A stretch of DNA of 64,000 bases from Rhodococcoides fascians NBRC 12155 = LMG 3623 (GCF_001894785.1 NZ_BCWW01000001.1:434001-498000); one strand, 5' to 3'. Positions 47,488-56,181 are shown, counted from the stretch's first letter. Numbers and translations: made by a program. The notes: generated by a model not told the origin, from the sequence alone.

Positions 47488-48522
47488 TTACAGGTCCCAG
47501 AGGTTGATGCCGAAGTCGCCGGCGTGACTGTCGATCTGTTCGAGTTCGGCGTCGGAGAAGTCCAGATTGTCCAGCGCCGCGACGTTGTTCTCGAGCTGCT
47601 CGACGCTCGATGCGCCGATCAGTACCGACGTCACTCGCCGGTCGCGCAGCGCCCAACTCAGTGCGAGCTGCGCCAGTGACTGACCGCGGGCCGACGCGAT
47701 GTCGTTCAGTGCGCGAAGGTGCCCGATATGGTCGTCGGTGAGCCAGTCCGGGTTCAGTGACTTGCCCTGTGCTGCGCGCGAATCCGTGGGAATGCCGTCG
47801 AGGTACTTGTCGGTGAGCATGCCTTGGGCGAGGGGAGAGAATGCGATGACGCCTGCGCCGATCGCGTCGAGGGTGCCCAGCAGTTCGGGCTCGATCCACC
47901 GGTTGACCATCGAGTAGCTGGGCTGATGAATCAGCAACGGAACGCCGGCGTCGGCGAGCAGATCCGCCATCTTCTGCGTGCCTTCGGGCTTGTACGAGCT
48001 GATGCCCGCGTACAGGGCCTTCCCCTGTTGAACGGCGCTGATCAGCGCGCCGGCTGTTTCTTCGATGGGGGTGTCGTGGTCGGGGCGGTGGCTGTAGAAG
48101 ATGTCGACGTGGTCGAGTCGCATGCGCGCCAACGATTGGTCCAGTGAGGACAGCAGGTACTTGCGGGAGCCCCCGAAGCCGTACGGGCCGGGCCACATGT
48201 CCCATCCCGCTTTGCTGGAGATGATCAGTTCGTCGCGGTAGCCGGCGAAGTCCTCGGAGAAGATGCGGCCGAAGTTCTTCTCGGCGCTTCCGTACGGCGG
48301 ACCGTAGTTGTTCGCCAAGTCGAAGTGGTTGATTCCCAGATCGAAGGCGCGACGAAGAATCGAGCGCTGCTTCATCAGTGGAACGTCGTCGCCGAAGTTG
48401 TGCCACAGGCCCAGCGACACCGCCGGCAGTACCGGCCCACGCGATCCCACTCTGCGATACGACATGGATTCGTAGCGATCGGCGGCGGCAACGTACGGAG
48501 GGTCGATGTAGGGATCTGTCAT
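47488..48522 (-). CDS. Aldo/keto reductase (YghZ-like)
   Basis: The 344-residue TIM-barrel reductase has family residues in HFDLANNYGPPYGSAEKNFG (catalytic Asp and Tyr), IISSKAGWDMWPGPYG (Lys) and DIFYSHRPDHDTP (His). The late NADPH phosphate segment is TSVLIGASSVEQLENN. The long inserted loop WPGPYGFGGSRKYL is typical of the YghZ / L-glyceraldehyde-3-phosphate reductase subgroup (methylglyoxal detoxification). It is divergent from the MarR gene at 48600. Confidence 0.9.
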   Translation of the reverse strand: MTDPYIDPPYVAAADRYESMSYRRVGSRGPVLPAVSLGLWHNFGDDVPLMKQRSILRRAFDLGINHFDLANNYGPPYGSAEKNFGRIFSEDFAGYRDELIISSKAGWDMWPGPYGFGGSRKYLLSSLDQSLARMRLDHVDIFYSHRPDHDTPIEETAGALISAVQQGKALYAGISSYKPEGTQKMADLLADAGVPLLIHQPSYSMVNRWIEPELLGTLDAIGAGVIAFSPLAQGMLTDKYLDGIPTDSRAAQGKSLNPDWLTDDHIGHLRALNDIASARGQSLAQLALSWALRDRRVTSVLIGASSVEQLENNVAALDNLDFSDAELEQIDSHAGDFGINLWDL

Positions 48523-48599
48523 AACTCGACCCTAGGTCTCATCGGCGAATCGGACCCCGAACCACGGCAAGCTACTCGTGAGTAGATTTCCTGCCTAAG

Positions 48600-49112
48600 A
48601 TGACTCGCGTGACGGCCGAATTAGCCATTGGTCCCGGGGGGGACCCGCAGTGGCTCGACACTGCGGAAATGAGAGCTTGGCGTGCCTATGTCGACGGCGG
48701 TCAACGATTGATGGAGGTATTGAACAGGGATCTACAGGACAAGCACGACCTGTCGATGGCGGAGTACCGCATTCTGGTGATGCTGTCCGAGGCGGACGAC
48801 GGCTCCATCCGCATGAGCGAGTTGGCCGACGGGGTTCTATCCTCCCGAAGTCGCCTCACCCACCAGATCAGGCGGATGGAAGTCCAGGACATGGTGCGCC
48901 GCAGTACCTGCGCGCACGACGGCCGTGGCGTCCTCGCCGTCATCACCGAGGAAGGTCGACGACGACTGACGGAGGCGGCACCCACGCACGTCCGCAGCGT
49001 CCGGCAACATCTGGTCGATCTCCTCACCCCGACCGAACTCGAGGTCCTGGGCGACATCTTCCAGAAGGTGGACGCCGCAATAGACGCATCGGCAACCCGA
49101 CCCCGACGCTGA
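48600..49112 (+). CDS. MarR-family transcriptional regulator
   Basis: The 170-residue winged-helix protein has the central motif LSMAEYRILVMLSEADDGSIRMSELADGV, the recognition helix SSRSRLTHQIRRMEVQDMVRR and the wing HDGRGVLAVITEEGRRRL (read as separate stretches). The 77-base gap to the divergent aldo/keto reductase probably holds the shared operator, so it may control that reductase. No inducer is evident. Confidence 0.88.
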   Translation: MTRVTAELAIGPGGDPQWLDTAEMRAWRAYVDGGQRLMEVLNRDLQDKHDLSMAEYRILVMLSEADDGSIRMSELADGVLSSRSRLTHQIRRMEVQDMVRRSTCAHDGRGVLAVITEEGRRRLTEAAPTHVRSVRQHLVDLLTPTELEVLGDIFQKVDAAIDASATRPRR

Positions 49113-49170
49113 CAGACCGGCAACGAGGGGCGATTGGGCCGGTGCCGCCCCGGCCGTTAAGATCGCACAC

Positions 49171-49260
49171 GGAAGCGTGGCAGAGCGGCCCAATGCACTC
49201 GCCTTGAAAGCGAGAGACGTGTAAAAGCGTCCGGGGGTTCAAATCCCTCCGCTTCCGCCA
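49171..49260 (+). tRNA. tRNA-Ser (anticodon TGA)
   Basis: The acceptor stem GGAAGCG pairs with CGCTTCC. A serine-type long variable arm is present, and the anticodon loop CTTGAAA sits between GCGAGAG-type stems. The T loop is GGGTTCAAATCCC, and CCA is encoded at the 3' end. Confidence 0.95.
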
Positions 49261-49277
49261 TATGTCGATTGATCGAG

Positions 49278-49310
49278 CCCGGTCCGCCCGCGAGGGTGGG
49301 GCCGGGTTTT
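49278..49310 (+). terminator. Terminator after tRNA-Ser(TGA)
   Basis: CCCGGTCC pairs with GGGCCGGG (one wobble) and is followed by TTTT, 18 bases beyond the tRNA. Confidence 0.75.
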
Positions 49311-49451
49311 ATCGTGGTGCATTCCTGTCGTCTGCCTCACACGCCGAACCGACGTCAGCGCTCGGTGTATCGCCGGATCCAGCTCGATAGCCGCCCACCC
49401 CGGGTCTGCTGACGCCCATCTAAATCAACCGAAGAACGAGACAATCGATCA

Positions 49452-49937
49452 ATGAAACACACTGCGAAAGTCCGAGTTTCGGATAGTGAGATGCGATTGG
49501 CCCAGCAAGTCTCCCTGGATTTGATCTGGCCTCCCAGCGGTGTTCCAGGATTCGTGTATTTCGGCGACGGAGGAGCACTGATCAAGACTGGAATCTCGGG
49601 AGGGTTCGTGAGCGTCGAGCTAGAAGTGCTCGGAAGTGAACCTGATCTGAATCTCGCCCCGTGGGAAGACGTCGACGAGGGTGACCTGGCAACCAAGGCC
49701 GGAGGCATACGTCTGTCAGCAGGTATGGAGGTCACGAACTGGATACCCGGAGGCAACGAGGGCCTGACGGCTCGACATCCAGCGCTCCACCGGGTTCGGG
49801 TCAGCGCCGCAGGCAGAAGCAAGAACCGCGACTTGGTGATAGTTGGCGATGGACCTGTCGAGTCGTACTCGATCGAGATCTGGCCGGTGTCATCCGTATC
49901 GGCATCGACCGTCCGCAAGCGCTCGTCGGGCTGTTAG
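49452..49937 (+). CDS. Hypothetical protein next to tRNA-Ser
   Basis: The 161-residue protein is soluble and probably beta-rich, with no TM segment or signal peptide. It has a patterned core, GGFVSVELEVLGSEPD..APWEDVDEGDL, and a C-terminal HRVRVSAAGRSKNRD..VESYSIEIWPVS. The V-R-V-x-A-x-G-R..RD..E.Y.I.IWP ending recurs in actinobacterial proteins of unknown function, sometimes beside secreted toxins, but I cannot name the family. The codon use is less GC3-extreme than in neighbours, and it sits directly behind a tRNA gene, so recent acquisition is possible. Confidence 0.6.
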   Translation: MKHTAKVRVSDSEMRLAQQVSLDLIWPPSGVPGFVYFGDGGALIKTGISGGFVSVELEVLGSEPDLNLAPWEDVDEGDLATKAGGIRLSAGMEVTNWIPGGNEGLTARHPALHRVRVSAAGRSKNRDLVIVGDGPVESYSIEIWPVSSVSASTVRKRSSGC

Positions 49938-50065
49938 GGCTCGGAGTATTTTGGCTCACAGCCTGGGTCGGTGTGGGACTTTTCCATCGACGCAGATGTC
50001 GAGTGCTCGCAGGAAGGCTGCCGACGGGCTGGCATCAATACCGGTTCAATGGGTACTACCTGCCA

Positions 50066-50878
50066 ATGAGCGAAGCAGCGCGGCGCAACGACGGCGACAA
50101 CGAGGGGCCTCTGGAAGAGGAGCTCGAGGAGAGTTTCGACGCTGTCGTCACCGAAGGTGGTGAGCGATTGCACCGCACCGTACGCACCGTGCTGATCACC
50201 GGACTCTTCGGCGGACTCGAGGTCGCTCTGGGGGTGATGGCGTACCTGGCGGTGCTGGACGAGACCGGCAGTCACCTGCTGGCGGGCCTGGCGTTCGGAA
50301 TCGGCCTGGTGGCCATCTATCTCGCACACGGTGAGCTGTTCACCGAGGATTTCCTGATGCCGATCGCAGCGATTGCGGCCCGCAACGGCACGCCTGCGCA
50401 GCTTGCGAAGTTGTGGGTCGGGACGCTGCTCGCGAATCTGCTCGGCGGTTGGTTCGTGATGTGGTTGATCGCGCACGCGTTTCCGCAATGGCTCGAAGTG
50501 TTGTCCGAGTCGGCGCATCATTTCGTCTACGCACCCTTGGATCTTCAGTCGATCTGCCTCGCTGTTCTCGGTGGCAGCACGATGACACTGCTGACCCGCA
50601 TGCAGCAGGGAACCGAATCCGACGTGGCGCGGATCATCGCCGCCATGGCGGCGGGTTTTCTGTTGGCCGGATTGCAGTTGTTCCACTCGGTCCTGGATTC
50701 CCTGCTGATCTTCGGGGCCATCCACGCAGGAGCGGATGTGAGCTACCGCGAGTGGATCGAATGGTTCGGATACACAGTGCTGTTCAACATCATCGGCGGC
50801 GTCGTGTTGGTCACGGCGCTGCGCTTGGTGCGCACGAAGGAACTCGTGAAGTCCGAGCGTGACCAGAATTCTGAGTAG
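50066..50878 (+). CDS. Formate/nitrite transporter (FNT) family channel
   Basis: The product has 270 residues from the ATG at 50066 (MSEAARRNDGDN); in-frame codons upstream to 49973 look non-coding. After an acidic N-terminal tail come six TM segments: VLITGLFGGLEVALGVMAYL, GIGLVAIYLAHGELFTEDFL, KLWVGTLLANLLGGWFVMW and later ones. FNT proteins are pentameric channels for small anions such as formate or nitrite. No pyruvate-formate lyase or nitrite reductase gene is adjacent. The family call rests on the topology and the GGLEVALG / ELFTEDF motifs. Confidence 0.82.
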   Translation: MSEAARRNDGDNEGPLEEELEESFDAVVTEGGERLHRTVRTVLITGLFGGLEVALGVMAYLAVLDETGSHLLAGLAFGIGLVAIYLAHGELFTEDFLMPIAAIAARNGTPAQLAKLWVGTLLANLLGGWFVMWLIAHAFPQWLEVLSESAHHFVYAPLDLQSICLAVLGGSTMTLLTRMQQGTESDVARIIAAMAAGFLLAGLQLFHSVLDSLLIFGAIHAGADVSYREWIEWFGYTVLFNIIGGVVLVTALRLVRTKELVKSERDQNSE

Positions 50879-50903
50879 TGATCGGAGCCGAGAGTCATGG
50901 ACT

Positions 50904-51818
50904 TCAGTTCTGCACCCAACGCTCCAGGCTGCGCCGAGTCTCGAAGCGTCGTACAGCTTTCGAGATCGGGTCGATGAATTCGATTGCACTGGCGAGTAAT
51001 TGGAGTGGAGCTGTGAAATCGTCGACGGCTCGGCCGGTTGCCGTCGGGTAGAGATCGTCACCCAGGATGGGGATGCCCAACGAGTTCATGTGCAGACGTA
51101 GCTGGTGGGTTCGTCCCGTCGACGGTGTCAGCCGGTACCGTCCGATGCCCTCGCGGTGGTCCAAGAGTTCGACGACGGTGTGCGCGTTGGGTTCTCCGGT
51201 CACTTCGCGTGCAGTGAACTGGCCCTTGTCCGAGACGATTCGACTGCGTACCTCGGTAGGCAGGATGAGCGACGGTTCGTAGGCCGCGATGGCCTCGTAC
51301 TCCTTGCGGACCTTCCGATCCTGAAACAACGTCTGATACGCCCCGCGAAGTGTCGGATCGACGACGAACAGCACCAGGCCGGCGGTGACGCGATCGAGTC
51401 GATGAGCAGGCACCAGCTGCGGAAGGCCGAGTTCGAGGCGCAGGCGCACCAGCGCGGTCTGCAGAATATGGCCGCCGCGCGGGATCGTCGGCAGAAAGTG
51501 CGGTTTGTCGATCACCAATATGACGTCGTCCTGGTGCACGATCGAGATATCGAATGGCACAACGGTTTCCGTCGGCAGGTCGCGGTGGAACCAGACAGCC
51601 TCGCCGGGGACGTACGGCGCATCAGCGGATACAGGCCCGCCCATGTCGACGACCTCACCCGCAGCGAGCATCTCGTCGATGCGTCCCGGCGAGATCCGTT
51701 GCTCGGTCGCCGTCAGGAACTCGCGGACGGTGGGCCATTTCCCGTCCTCGGGCATTCGGACGCGTGCGGGGTCGAGACCGTAGCGCTTCGCCAGGGGCGG
51801 TTGCTGGCGTCGTCTCAC
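50904..51818 (-). CDS. RluA-family pseudouridine synthase
   Basis: The 304-residue enzyme converts uridine to pseudouridine in rRNA or tRNA. It has an S4-like N-terminal region, IVHQDDVILVIDKPHFLPTIP, the catalytic AHRLDRVTAGLVLFV (Asp), FQDRKVRKEYEAI and STGRTHQLRLHMNSLGIPILGDDLYP. All three family motifs are present. Which RNA site it modifies cannot be told from sequence alone. Confidence 0.93.
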   Translation of the reverse strand: MRRRQQPPLAKRYGLDPARVRMPEDGKWPTVREFLTATEQRISPGRIDEMLAAGEVVDMGGPVSADAPYVPGEAVWFHRDLPTETVVPFDISIVHQDDVILVIDKPHFLPTIPRGGHILQTALVRLRLELGLPQLVPAHRLDRVTAGLVLFVVDPTLRGAYQTLFQDRKVRKEYEAIAAYEPSLILPTEVRSRIVSDKGQFTAREVTGEPNAHTVVELLDHREGIGRYRLTPSTGRTHQLRLHMNSLGIPILGDDLYPTATGRAVDDFTAPLQLLASAIEFIDPISKAVRRFETRRSLERWVQN

Positions 51819-51844
51819 CGAGCGAGCGTATCCGCCCGCCGAGA

Positions 51845-51891
51845 TCGCACTTGTGCAGACAATCGAAAGTGATTCACCTACACAAGTGCGA
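51845..51891 (-). terminator. Inverted repeat downstream of the Excalibur gene
   Basis: TCGCACTTGTG (51845-51855) and CACAAGTGCGA (51881-51891) are perfect 11-base arms 25 bases apart. They lie between the stop of the Excalibur gene (51897) and the start of the pseudouridine synthase (51818), so a terminator is likely; a long-loop operator for the synthase is possible. Confidence 0.55.
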
Positions 51892-51896
51892 ACTCG

Positions 51897-52232
51897 CTAC
51901 TCGCAGCCGATGCCGTCGTTGTCGCGGTCGAGGTGGGGGCCGTAGCCGTACTCGTCGCGGTAGACCGGTGCAGCTCCGGCGTCGCGGGCGGCGTCGCAGT
52001 TCTGGTACTGGAACCCACCGTTGGGCCGGGGCGCGGGGGCGGGTGCACCCTGCGGTGCGGGCGGGGGAGCGAAAGCAGGCGGCGGCGGAAGGATGCAGAA
52101 CTGAGCCGAGCCGGCACCGCACAGGAAATCGGTGATCGGATCCGCCGAAGCGAGGGCGGGGGTGGTGACCATGGCTGCCGCAGCGATCGCGCTTCCGATG
52201 CCGATTCTGACCAGCAGATTCTTCGTCTTCAT
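51897..52232 (-). CDS. Secreted Excalibur-domain protein
   Basis: The 111-residue precursor has a clear signal peptide (lysine start, hydrophobic 10-30, cleavage near ALASAD). A Pro/Ala-rich spacer follows (about 45-70), then a C-terminal Excalibur Ca2+-binding domain: NCDAARDAGAAPVYRDEYGY and DRDNDGIGCE. Excalibur domains occur in extracellular actinobacterial and bacillar proteins; the D-x-D-x-D-G loop binds calcium. The gene stands alone. Confidence 0.92.
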   Translation of the reverse strand: MKTKNLLVRIGIGSAIAAAAMVTTPALASADPITDFLCGAGSAQFCILPPPPAFAPPPAPQGAPAPAPRPNGGFQYQNCDAARDAGAAPVYRDEYGYGPHLDRDNDGIGCE

Positions 52233-52392
52233 GTTGCTCCAATTCGAGGGGGTGCGATGGAGCTTCCTCGACGGATCCTTGAACTGTCAACGAAGTCATT
52301 CGCGCGACCGACAGCCGCGCTGAGCAGGGCGGCACCGAAACGCGCAGGGTCGACGCGTTTGGAAACCGTCACGAGCGCGTATTTACGAACGT

Positions 52393-52596
52393 ATGAGCGA
52401 AAACGAGCAGGTCAACCAGAACCCCGAGAAGGATCCCGACGACTGGGTCACCGGCGACGAGCCGATGACCGGTCCGCAGAAGAGCTACCTGAGCACCCTC
52501 GCTCAGGAAGCAGGGGAGGAAGTTCCCGACGACCTGAACAAGGCGCAGGCATCGGAAATGATCGACAAGTTGCAGGGTGAAACCGGCCGCGGTTGA
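52393..52596 (+). CDS. DUF3072 small protein
   Basis: The 67-residue protein has an acidic N-terminal half (DPDDWVTGDEPMT) and then GPQKSYLSTLAQEAGEEVPDDLNKAQASEMIDKLQ, which matches the actinobacterial DUF3072 pattern. That pattern is similar in form to SAP-like helix-turn-helices with a Q-x-x-Y-L core. Function is unknown. It is a single-gene unit. Confidence 0.85.
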   Translation: MSENEQVNQNPEKDPDDWVTGDEPMTGPQKSYLSTLAQEAGEEVPDDLNKAQASEMIDKLQGETGRG

Positions 52597-52607
52597 GCCT
52601 GCTCCGT

Positions 52608-52665
52608 CAGAAGTCCACTCGATGTGACATCGACCCCCGAAAAGTCCACCGAATGTCACATTGAG
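52608..52665. repeat. Two 31-base-phased palindromic repeats
   Basis: AAGTCCACTCGATGTGACAT and AAGTCCACCGAATGTCACAT recur 31 bases apart. Each contains a palindrome: TCGATGTGACATCGA (centre 52626) and AATGTCACATT (centre 52657). The spacing is about three helical turns. Up to 52888 the rest of the 292-base gap shows no gene; it should hold the mycolyltransferase promoter. Confidence 0.7.
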
Positions 52666-52888
52666 TGCCTTCCGAAGCACCTCCCGGTGGCAGCATCCGA
52701 CCAGGTAGACCGTTATTTCTTCGGTACATGTAACAAAGGATTACGCAGACTTTTGTACCCGGGATTTCGCGGCTACTGTGAGCGGACCCACAGCCCTCGG
52801 CGTGTCTGCGTCGCGGTGGGTACGTTGTGGAACGGATGTTGTTTGTGTTGCGCCCGCGAGGGTGCGCCTGGGGAGGATGGCAGATCAG

Positions 52889-53935
52889 ATGCACCGTCGT
52901 GTGTTGGCAGTAGCGGGGGCTGCGCTGGCTGTGTCCTTGCTGTCGTCGGGTATCGCCGGAGCGCAGCCGCTTCCGGGTACCGGCAGTGCCGATGGTGGCG
53001 GGGCGGCACCTGGCATACAGGCGCAGTCGTTGCCGACGGCAGCGGCTCGTATCGACCGAGTCGACATGTTGACTCCGCGTCGTGCGGCCGTGTGGGTCGA
53101 TTCGCCGGCCATGGGTCGGGCGATTCAGGTGCAGGTTCTTCTTCCGGCCGCGCAGGCCGTGTCCCGTCCGACGCTCTACATGCTCGACGGGGTCAGTGCC
53201 GGCAAGGAATCCGATTACAAGGAAAGCACCTGGACGCAGAAGACCGACATCGTCGATTTCTTCGCCGACAAGCAGGTCAATGTGGTGTTGCCGGTCGGTG
53301 GATCGAGTAGCTACTACACCGACTGGAATGTGCCCGACCCCGTTCTGGGCGTCAACAAGTGGGAGACGTTCCTGACGGCGGAGTTGCCGCCGCTTATCGA
53401 CGCGCGGTTCTCCGGTAACGGCACCAATGCCATCGGCGGTGTGTCGATGGGTGCCCAGGCCGCGATGGATCTCATCACGCGTCACCCCGATCTCTACACC
53501 GGAGTGGCCGGTTTGAGCGGGTGCTACGACAATTCGCAGAACAACCTCAAGGACGCCGTGCGCGCCACGGTCGCCACCAACGGCGGCAACGCCACCAACA
53601 TGTGGGGCGAGAACGCCGACGCGAAGTGGATCGAACACGATCCGTCACGCAACGCAGAAGCCTTGCGCGGCAAGGACGTCTACGTGTCCGTCGGCACCGG
53701 CCTACCCGGCCCGTACGAGCTGGGCCCCGGCGGCGGTGGTGTGCAGGAGGCTGCGATGGGCGGACCGCTCGAAGCTGCAGCGCTGTACTGCACCACGCTC
53801 TTCGACACACGCCTGCGCTCGATCGACATACCGGCCACCTTCACCTACCGCCCGTACGGCATTCATCAGTGGCCGTACTGGCAGGACGATCTCCGTGAAT
53901 CCTGGCCGACGCTCGAGCGCGCGCTAGGACTGTAG
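52889..53935 (+). CDS. Secreted mycolyltransferase (antigen 85-like esterase)
   Basis: The product has 348 residues from the ATG at 52889; an ATG at 52877 directly abuts the GGGGAGG site and is less likely. A signal peptide (MHRRVLAVAGAALAVSL..IAGAQP) is followed by an alpha/beta hydrolase. The nucleophile is S186 in GVSMGAQAAMDL and the catalytic His is H326 in GIHQWPYWQ. WNVPDP and LSGCYDNSQN correspond to antigen 85 / Cmt regions. Such enzymes transfer mycolates between trehalose monomycolate and arabinogalactan, linking the products of Pks13 and the Emb proteins. It ends 12 bases inside the convergent hisC2. Confidence 0.9.
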   Translation: MHRRVLAVAGAALAVSLLSSGIAGAQPLPGTGSADGGGAAPGIQAQSLPTAAARIDRVDMLTPRRAAVWVDSPAMGRAIQVQVLLPAAQAVSRPTLYMLDGVSAGKESDYKESTWTQKTDIVDFFADKQVNVVLPVGGSSSYYTDWNVPDPVLGVNKWETFLTAELPPLIDARFSGNGTNAIGGVSMGAQAAMDLITRHPDLYTGVAGLSGCYDNSQNNLKDAVRATVATNGGNATNMWGENADAKWIEHDPSRNAEALRGKDVYVSVGTGLPGPYELGPGGGGVQEAAMGGPLEAAALYCTTLFDTRLRSIDIPATFTYRPYGIHQWPYWQDDLRESWPTLERALGL

Positions 53936-54988
53936 AGCGAACTTCAGAAACGCGTCGTTCTCGTGCGGGTCGCCGATGGTGACCCGCACTCCGTCGTTTC
54001 CGTAGGAACGCAACAGCACGCCCTGTTCGGCTGCGCCCGAGGCGAATTCACCCGAACGCTCGCCCAGCGGCAGCCAGATGAAATTGGACTGGGATACGCC
54101 CACGTCGTAGCCACCCGAGACCAGGGCGTCGCGTACTCGATCACGTTCGGCGATCAGCGCATCGGTCCGGGCCAGTAATTCGGCCGAGGCTTCGAGCGAC
54201 GCGAGAGCCGCCTGCTGAGCGATCGTGCTGACGGCGAACGCAATTCGAACCTTCGACAGTGCCGTGATCACCTCGGGATCGGCCACGGCGTAGCCCACCC
54301 GCAGACCCGCGAGGCCGTACGCCTTCGAGAACGTCCGCAGCACGATCACGTTGCGCCGACCGCGAGCGATCTCCACCCCATCGGTGTGATTGCCTGCCGC
54401 GTCGGGCCGGGTGTACTCGAAGTAGGCCTCGTCGAGGACGACGAGGACGTTCGGCGGTACCGCGTCGAGAAAGGCCACGAGCTTGTCGCGCTGAACGACG
54501 GTTCCGCTCGGGTTGTTCGGGTTGCAGACGAAGATGAGTCGGGTGCGCTCGGTGATGGCGTCGAGCATCGCGTCGAGATCGTGCACGTGGTCCGACGTCA
54601 GCGGCACCTGAACGGGCGTCGCTCCCGTCACCCGGACGATGATCGGATAGGCCTCGAACGAGCGCCACGCGAAGACAACTTCGTCGCCGGGGCCACAGGT
54701 GATCTGGACGACCTCCTGGCACAACGCGACCGAGCCGTTTCCGGCGGCCACGTTCTCCGGAGCCACTCCGAGCTTCTTCGCCAACGACTCGACGAGCGCT
54801 GTCGCGCGGATGTCGGGGTAGCGATTGACGCCGCCGGCTGCTTCCGCGATTGCCTCACGGACACTCGGCATCGGGCCCTGTGTCGTTTCGTTACTCGCCA
54901 GCTTGATCGCACCGGGAAAGCTGCGGCCGGGTACGTAAGCGGGGATGGCGTCGAGGTCGGGGCGGATGTGCACGGTCACGTCAGTCAT
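53924..54988 (-). CDS. Aromatic amino acid aminotransferase (HisC2/Pat-like)
   Basis: The 354-residue class I/II aminotransferase starts at ATG 54988. PLP features are KLASNETTQGPMPSV, the FVCNPNNPSGTVV substrate segment, VVLDEAYFEYTRP and the Schiff-base Lys in LRTFSKAYGLAGLRVGYAV, then late RVTIGDPHENDAFL. The family transaminates aromatic or histidinol-phosphate substrates. Rv3772 (hisC2) is the position-matched mycobacterial gene and suits this call better than HisC1, which sits in his operons. Confidence 0.9.
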   Translation of the reverse strand: MTDVTVHIRPDLDAIPAYVPGRSFPGAIKLASNETTQGPMPSVREAIAEAAGGVNRYPDIRATALVESLAKKLGVAPENVAAGNGSVALCQEVVQITCGPGDEVVFAWRSFEAYPIIVRVTGATPVQVPLTSDHVHDLDAMLDAITERTRLIFVCNPNNPSGTVVQRDKLVAFLDAVPPNVLVVLDEAYFEYTRPDAAGNHTDGVEIARGRRNVIVLRTFSKAYGLAGLRVGYAVADPEVITALSKVRIAFAVSTIAQQAALASLEASAELLARTDALIAERDRVRDALVSGGYDVGVSQSNFIWLPLGERSGEFASGAAEQGVLLRSYGNDGVRVTIGDPHENDAFLKFALQS

Positions 54989-55075
54989 TATGCGCCGACC
55001 CTGTCGGTAGTCGACTTCTGCCTGTCCGCGTCAAAGCTGTGCAGGACGGCCGCGATCGTCCTATCTTCGTACAGT

Positions 55076-55840
55076 ATGTCGGGAACTTTCAGCGACTTCG
55101 CAGTCCTTCGGTCCGCCCCCGCGCCCACAGTCGGCGCGGACGACGAGGTGGATACGGCCGCATCGAAACCCGTCTCGCAGGAGAAAGTGCCGTTGACGGC
55201 CGTCGAGCCCGATGGGTCACCGCGCGGCGGGATCGTCGTGTTGCACGAGGCCAGGGAGATACCCGAGTCGCTGAAAGATCTCCTGCGCGCGCTCGCGTTG
55301 GAAGGGTGGCTGGCGGTAGCGCCGGACCTGTTCCATCGGGGGCACGGCGACGACAAGGAAGTGTTCGGCGACGACCTCTTCGCCGATTTCGACGCCACCT
55401 CCGACTGGCTCGTCCAGCGCGGGGTGTACTCCGATTGCATCGGCGTCATCGGATTCGACGATGCCGGAACGGCCGCGTTGATCGTGGCCACCAGCCGTCC
55501 GGTCGGAGCGGCGGTCAGTGTCGCCGCAGCAGGGATCGTGGAGCCGCTCAATGCGGACGCCATCGCATTGGTCGACGCCGCGCCCAAGCTGCAGGCGCCG
55601 TGGCTCGGCCTCTACGGCGAGAACGACCCCCACACCCCACCCGAACACATCGAAGCCCTTCGCGATGCCGCCACGCGCGCCTCAGTGGCCACGAACGTCG
55701 TCAGCTACTCCGGTGTGGAGCATCGCGCCGATCATCCTCGGGAACAGCCGGGCAGCAGCGACGACACCGACCCCGCCGAGGCCGCTCTCGTCGATGCGCA
55801 GACGCGCATCTTCGACTGGTTCGACAGCTTCATGCGTTGA
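55076..55840 (+). CDS. Dienelactone hydrolase-like protein without the usual nucleophile
   Basis: The product has 254 residues from the ATG at 55076. The fold follows dienelactone hydrolases: GSPRGGIVVLHEAREI, ALEGWLAVAPDLFHRG, a later LGLYGENDPHTPPEH (acid) and YSGVEHRADHP. At the nucleophile elbow, where the family has G-x-C/S-x-G-G, this protein reads IGFDDAGTAALI, with Asp and no Cys or Ser. The His region is also atypical. It may be inactive, or may use a different chemistry. The divergent hisC2 start is 87 bases away. Confidence 0.75.
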   Translation: MSGTFSDFAVLRSAPAPTVGADDEVDTAASKPVSQEKVPLTAVEPDGSPRGGIVVLHEAREIPESLKDLLRALALEGWLAVAPDLFHRGHGDDKEVFGDDLFADFDATSDWLVQRGVYSDCIGVIGFDDAGTAALIVATSRPVGAAVSVAAAGIVEPLNADAIALVDAAPKLQAPWLGLYGENDPHTPPEHIEALRDAATRASVATNVVSYSGVEHRADHPREQPGSSDDTDPAEAALVDAQTRIFDWFDSFMR

Positions 55841-55963
55841 CGAGCAACAAGCATCTTTTACGCGAACGCCGCGCGAACCTGGGGCGTCGACCAGCCGTTT
55901 TGCCTTCTGGCCCCAGCCGTGTGTAATCTCTTTCCTCGGCGGTCCGAGAGGGCCGGCAGCCTA

Positions 55964-56053
55964 GGAGGCGTGCCAGAGCGGCCGAATGGGAGTCACTGCT
56001 AATGACTTGACCCTTCACCGGGTCCGGAGGTTCAAATCCTCTCGCCTCCGCCA
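55964..56053 (+). tRNA. tRNA-Ser (anticodon GCT)
   Basis: The acceptor stem GGAGGCG pairs with CGCCTCC. The anticodon loop reads CTGCTAA in the stem GTCA..TGAC, with a long serine variable arm. The T arm contains GGTTCAAATCC, and CCA is encoded. Confidence 0.95.
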
Positions 56054-56108
56054 CGCTGATCCGCAAGGATCGGCACGTCGGTTCTTCGGAACCGACACAA
56101 CTGAACAT

Positions 56109-56181
56109 GCGCCCGTAGCTCAACGGATAGAGCACTTGACTACGGATCAAGAGGTTAGGGGTTCGAATCCCTTCGGGCGCA
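56109..56181 (+). tRNA. tRNA-Arg (anticodon ACG), integration site
   Basis: GCGCCCG pairs with CGGGCGC. The anticodon loop CTACGGA lies in the stem CTTGA/TCAAG, and the T arm is AGGGGTTCGAATCCCT. The 3' end lacks an encoded CCA. Its last 34 bases are part of a 36-base direct repeat found again at 61497-61532, so an element integrated here and rebuilt the gene end. Confidence 0.96.

Noticed and set aside
55964..56053. Similarity of tRNA-Ser(GCT) to the 3' end of tRNA-Ser(TGA) at 49171, as a possible att pair.
   Set aside because: The match is only what two serine tRNAs share in the T arm. There is no exact repeat and no integrase between.
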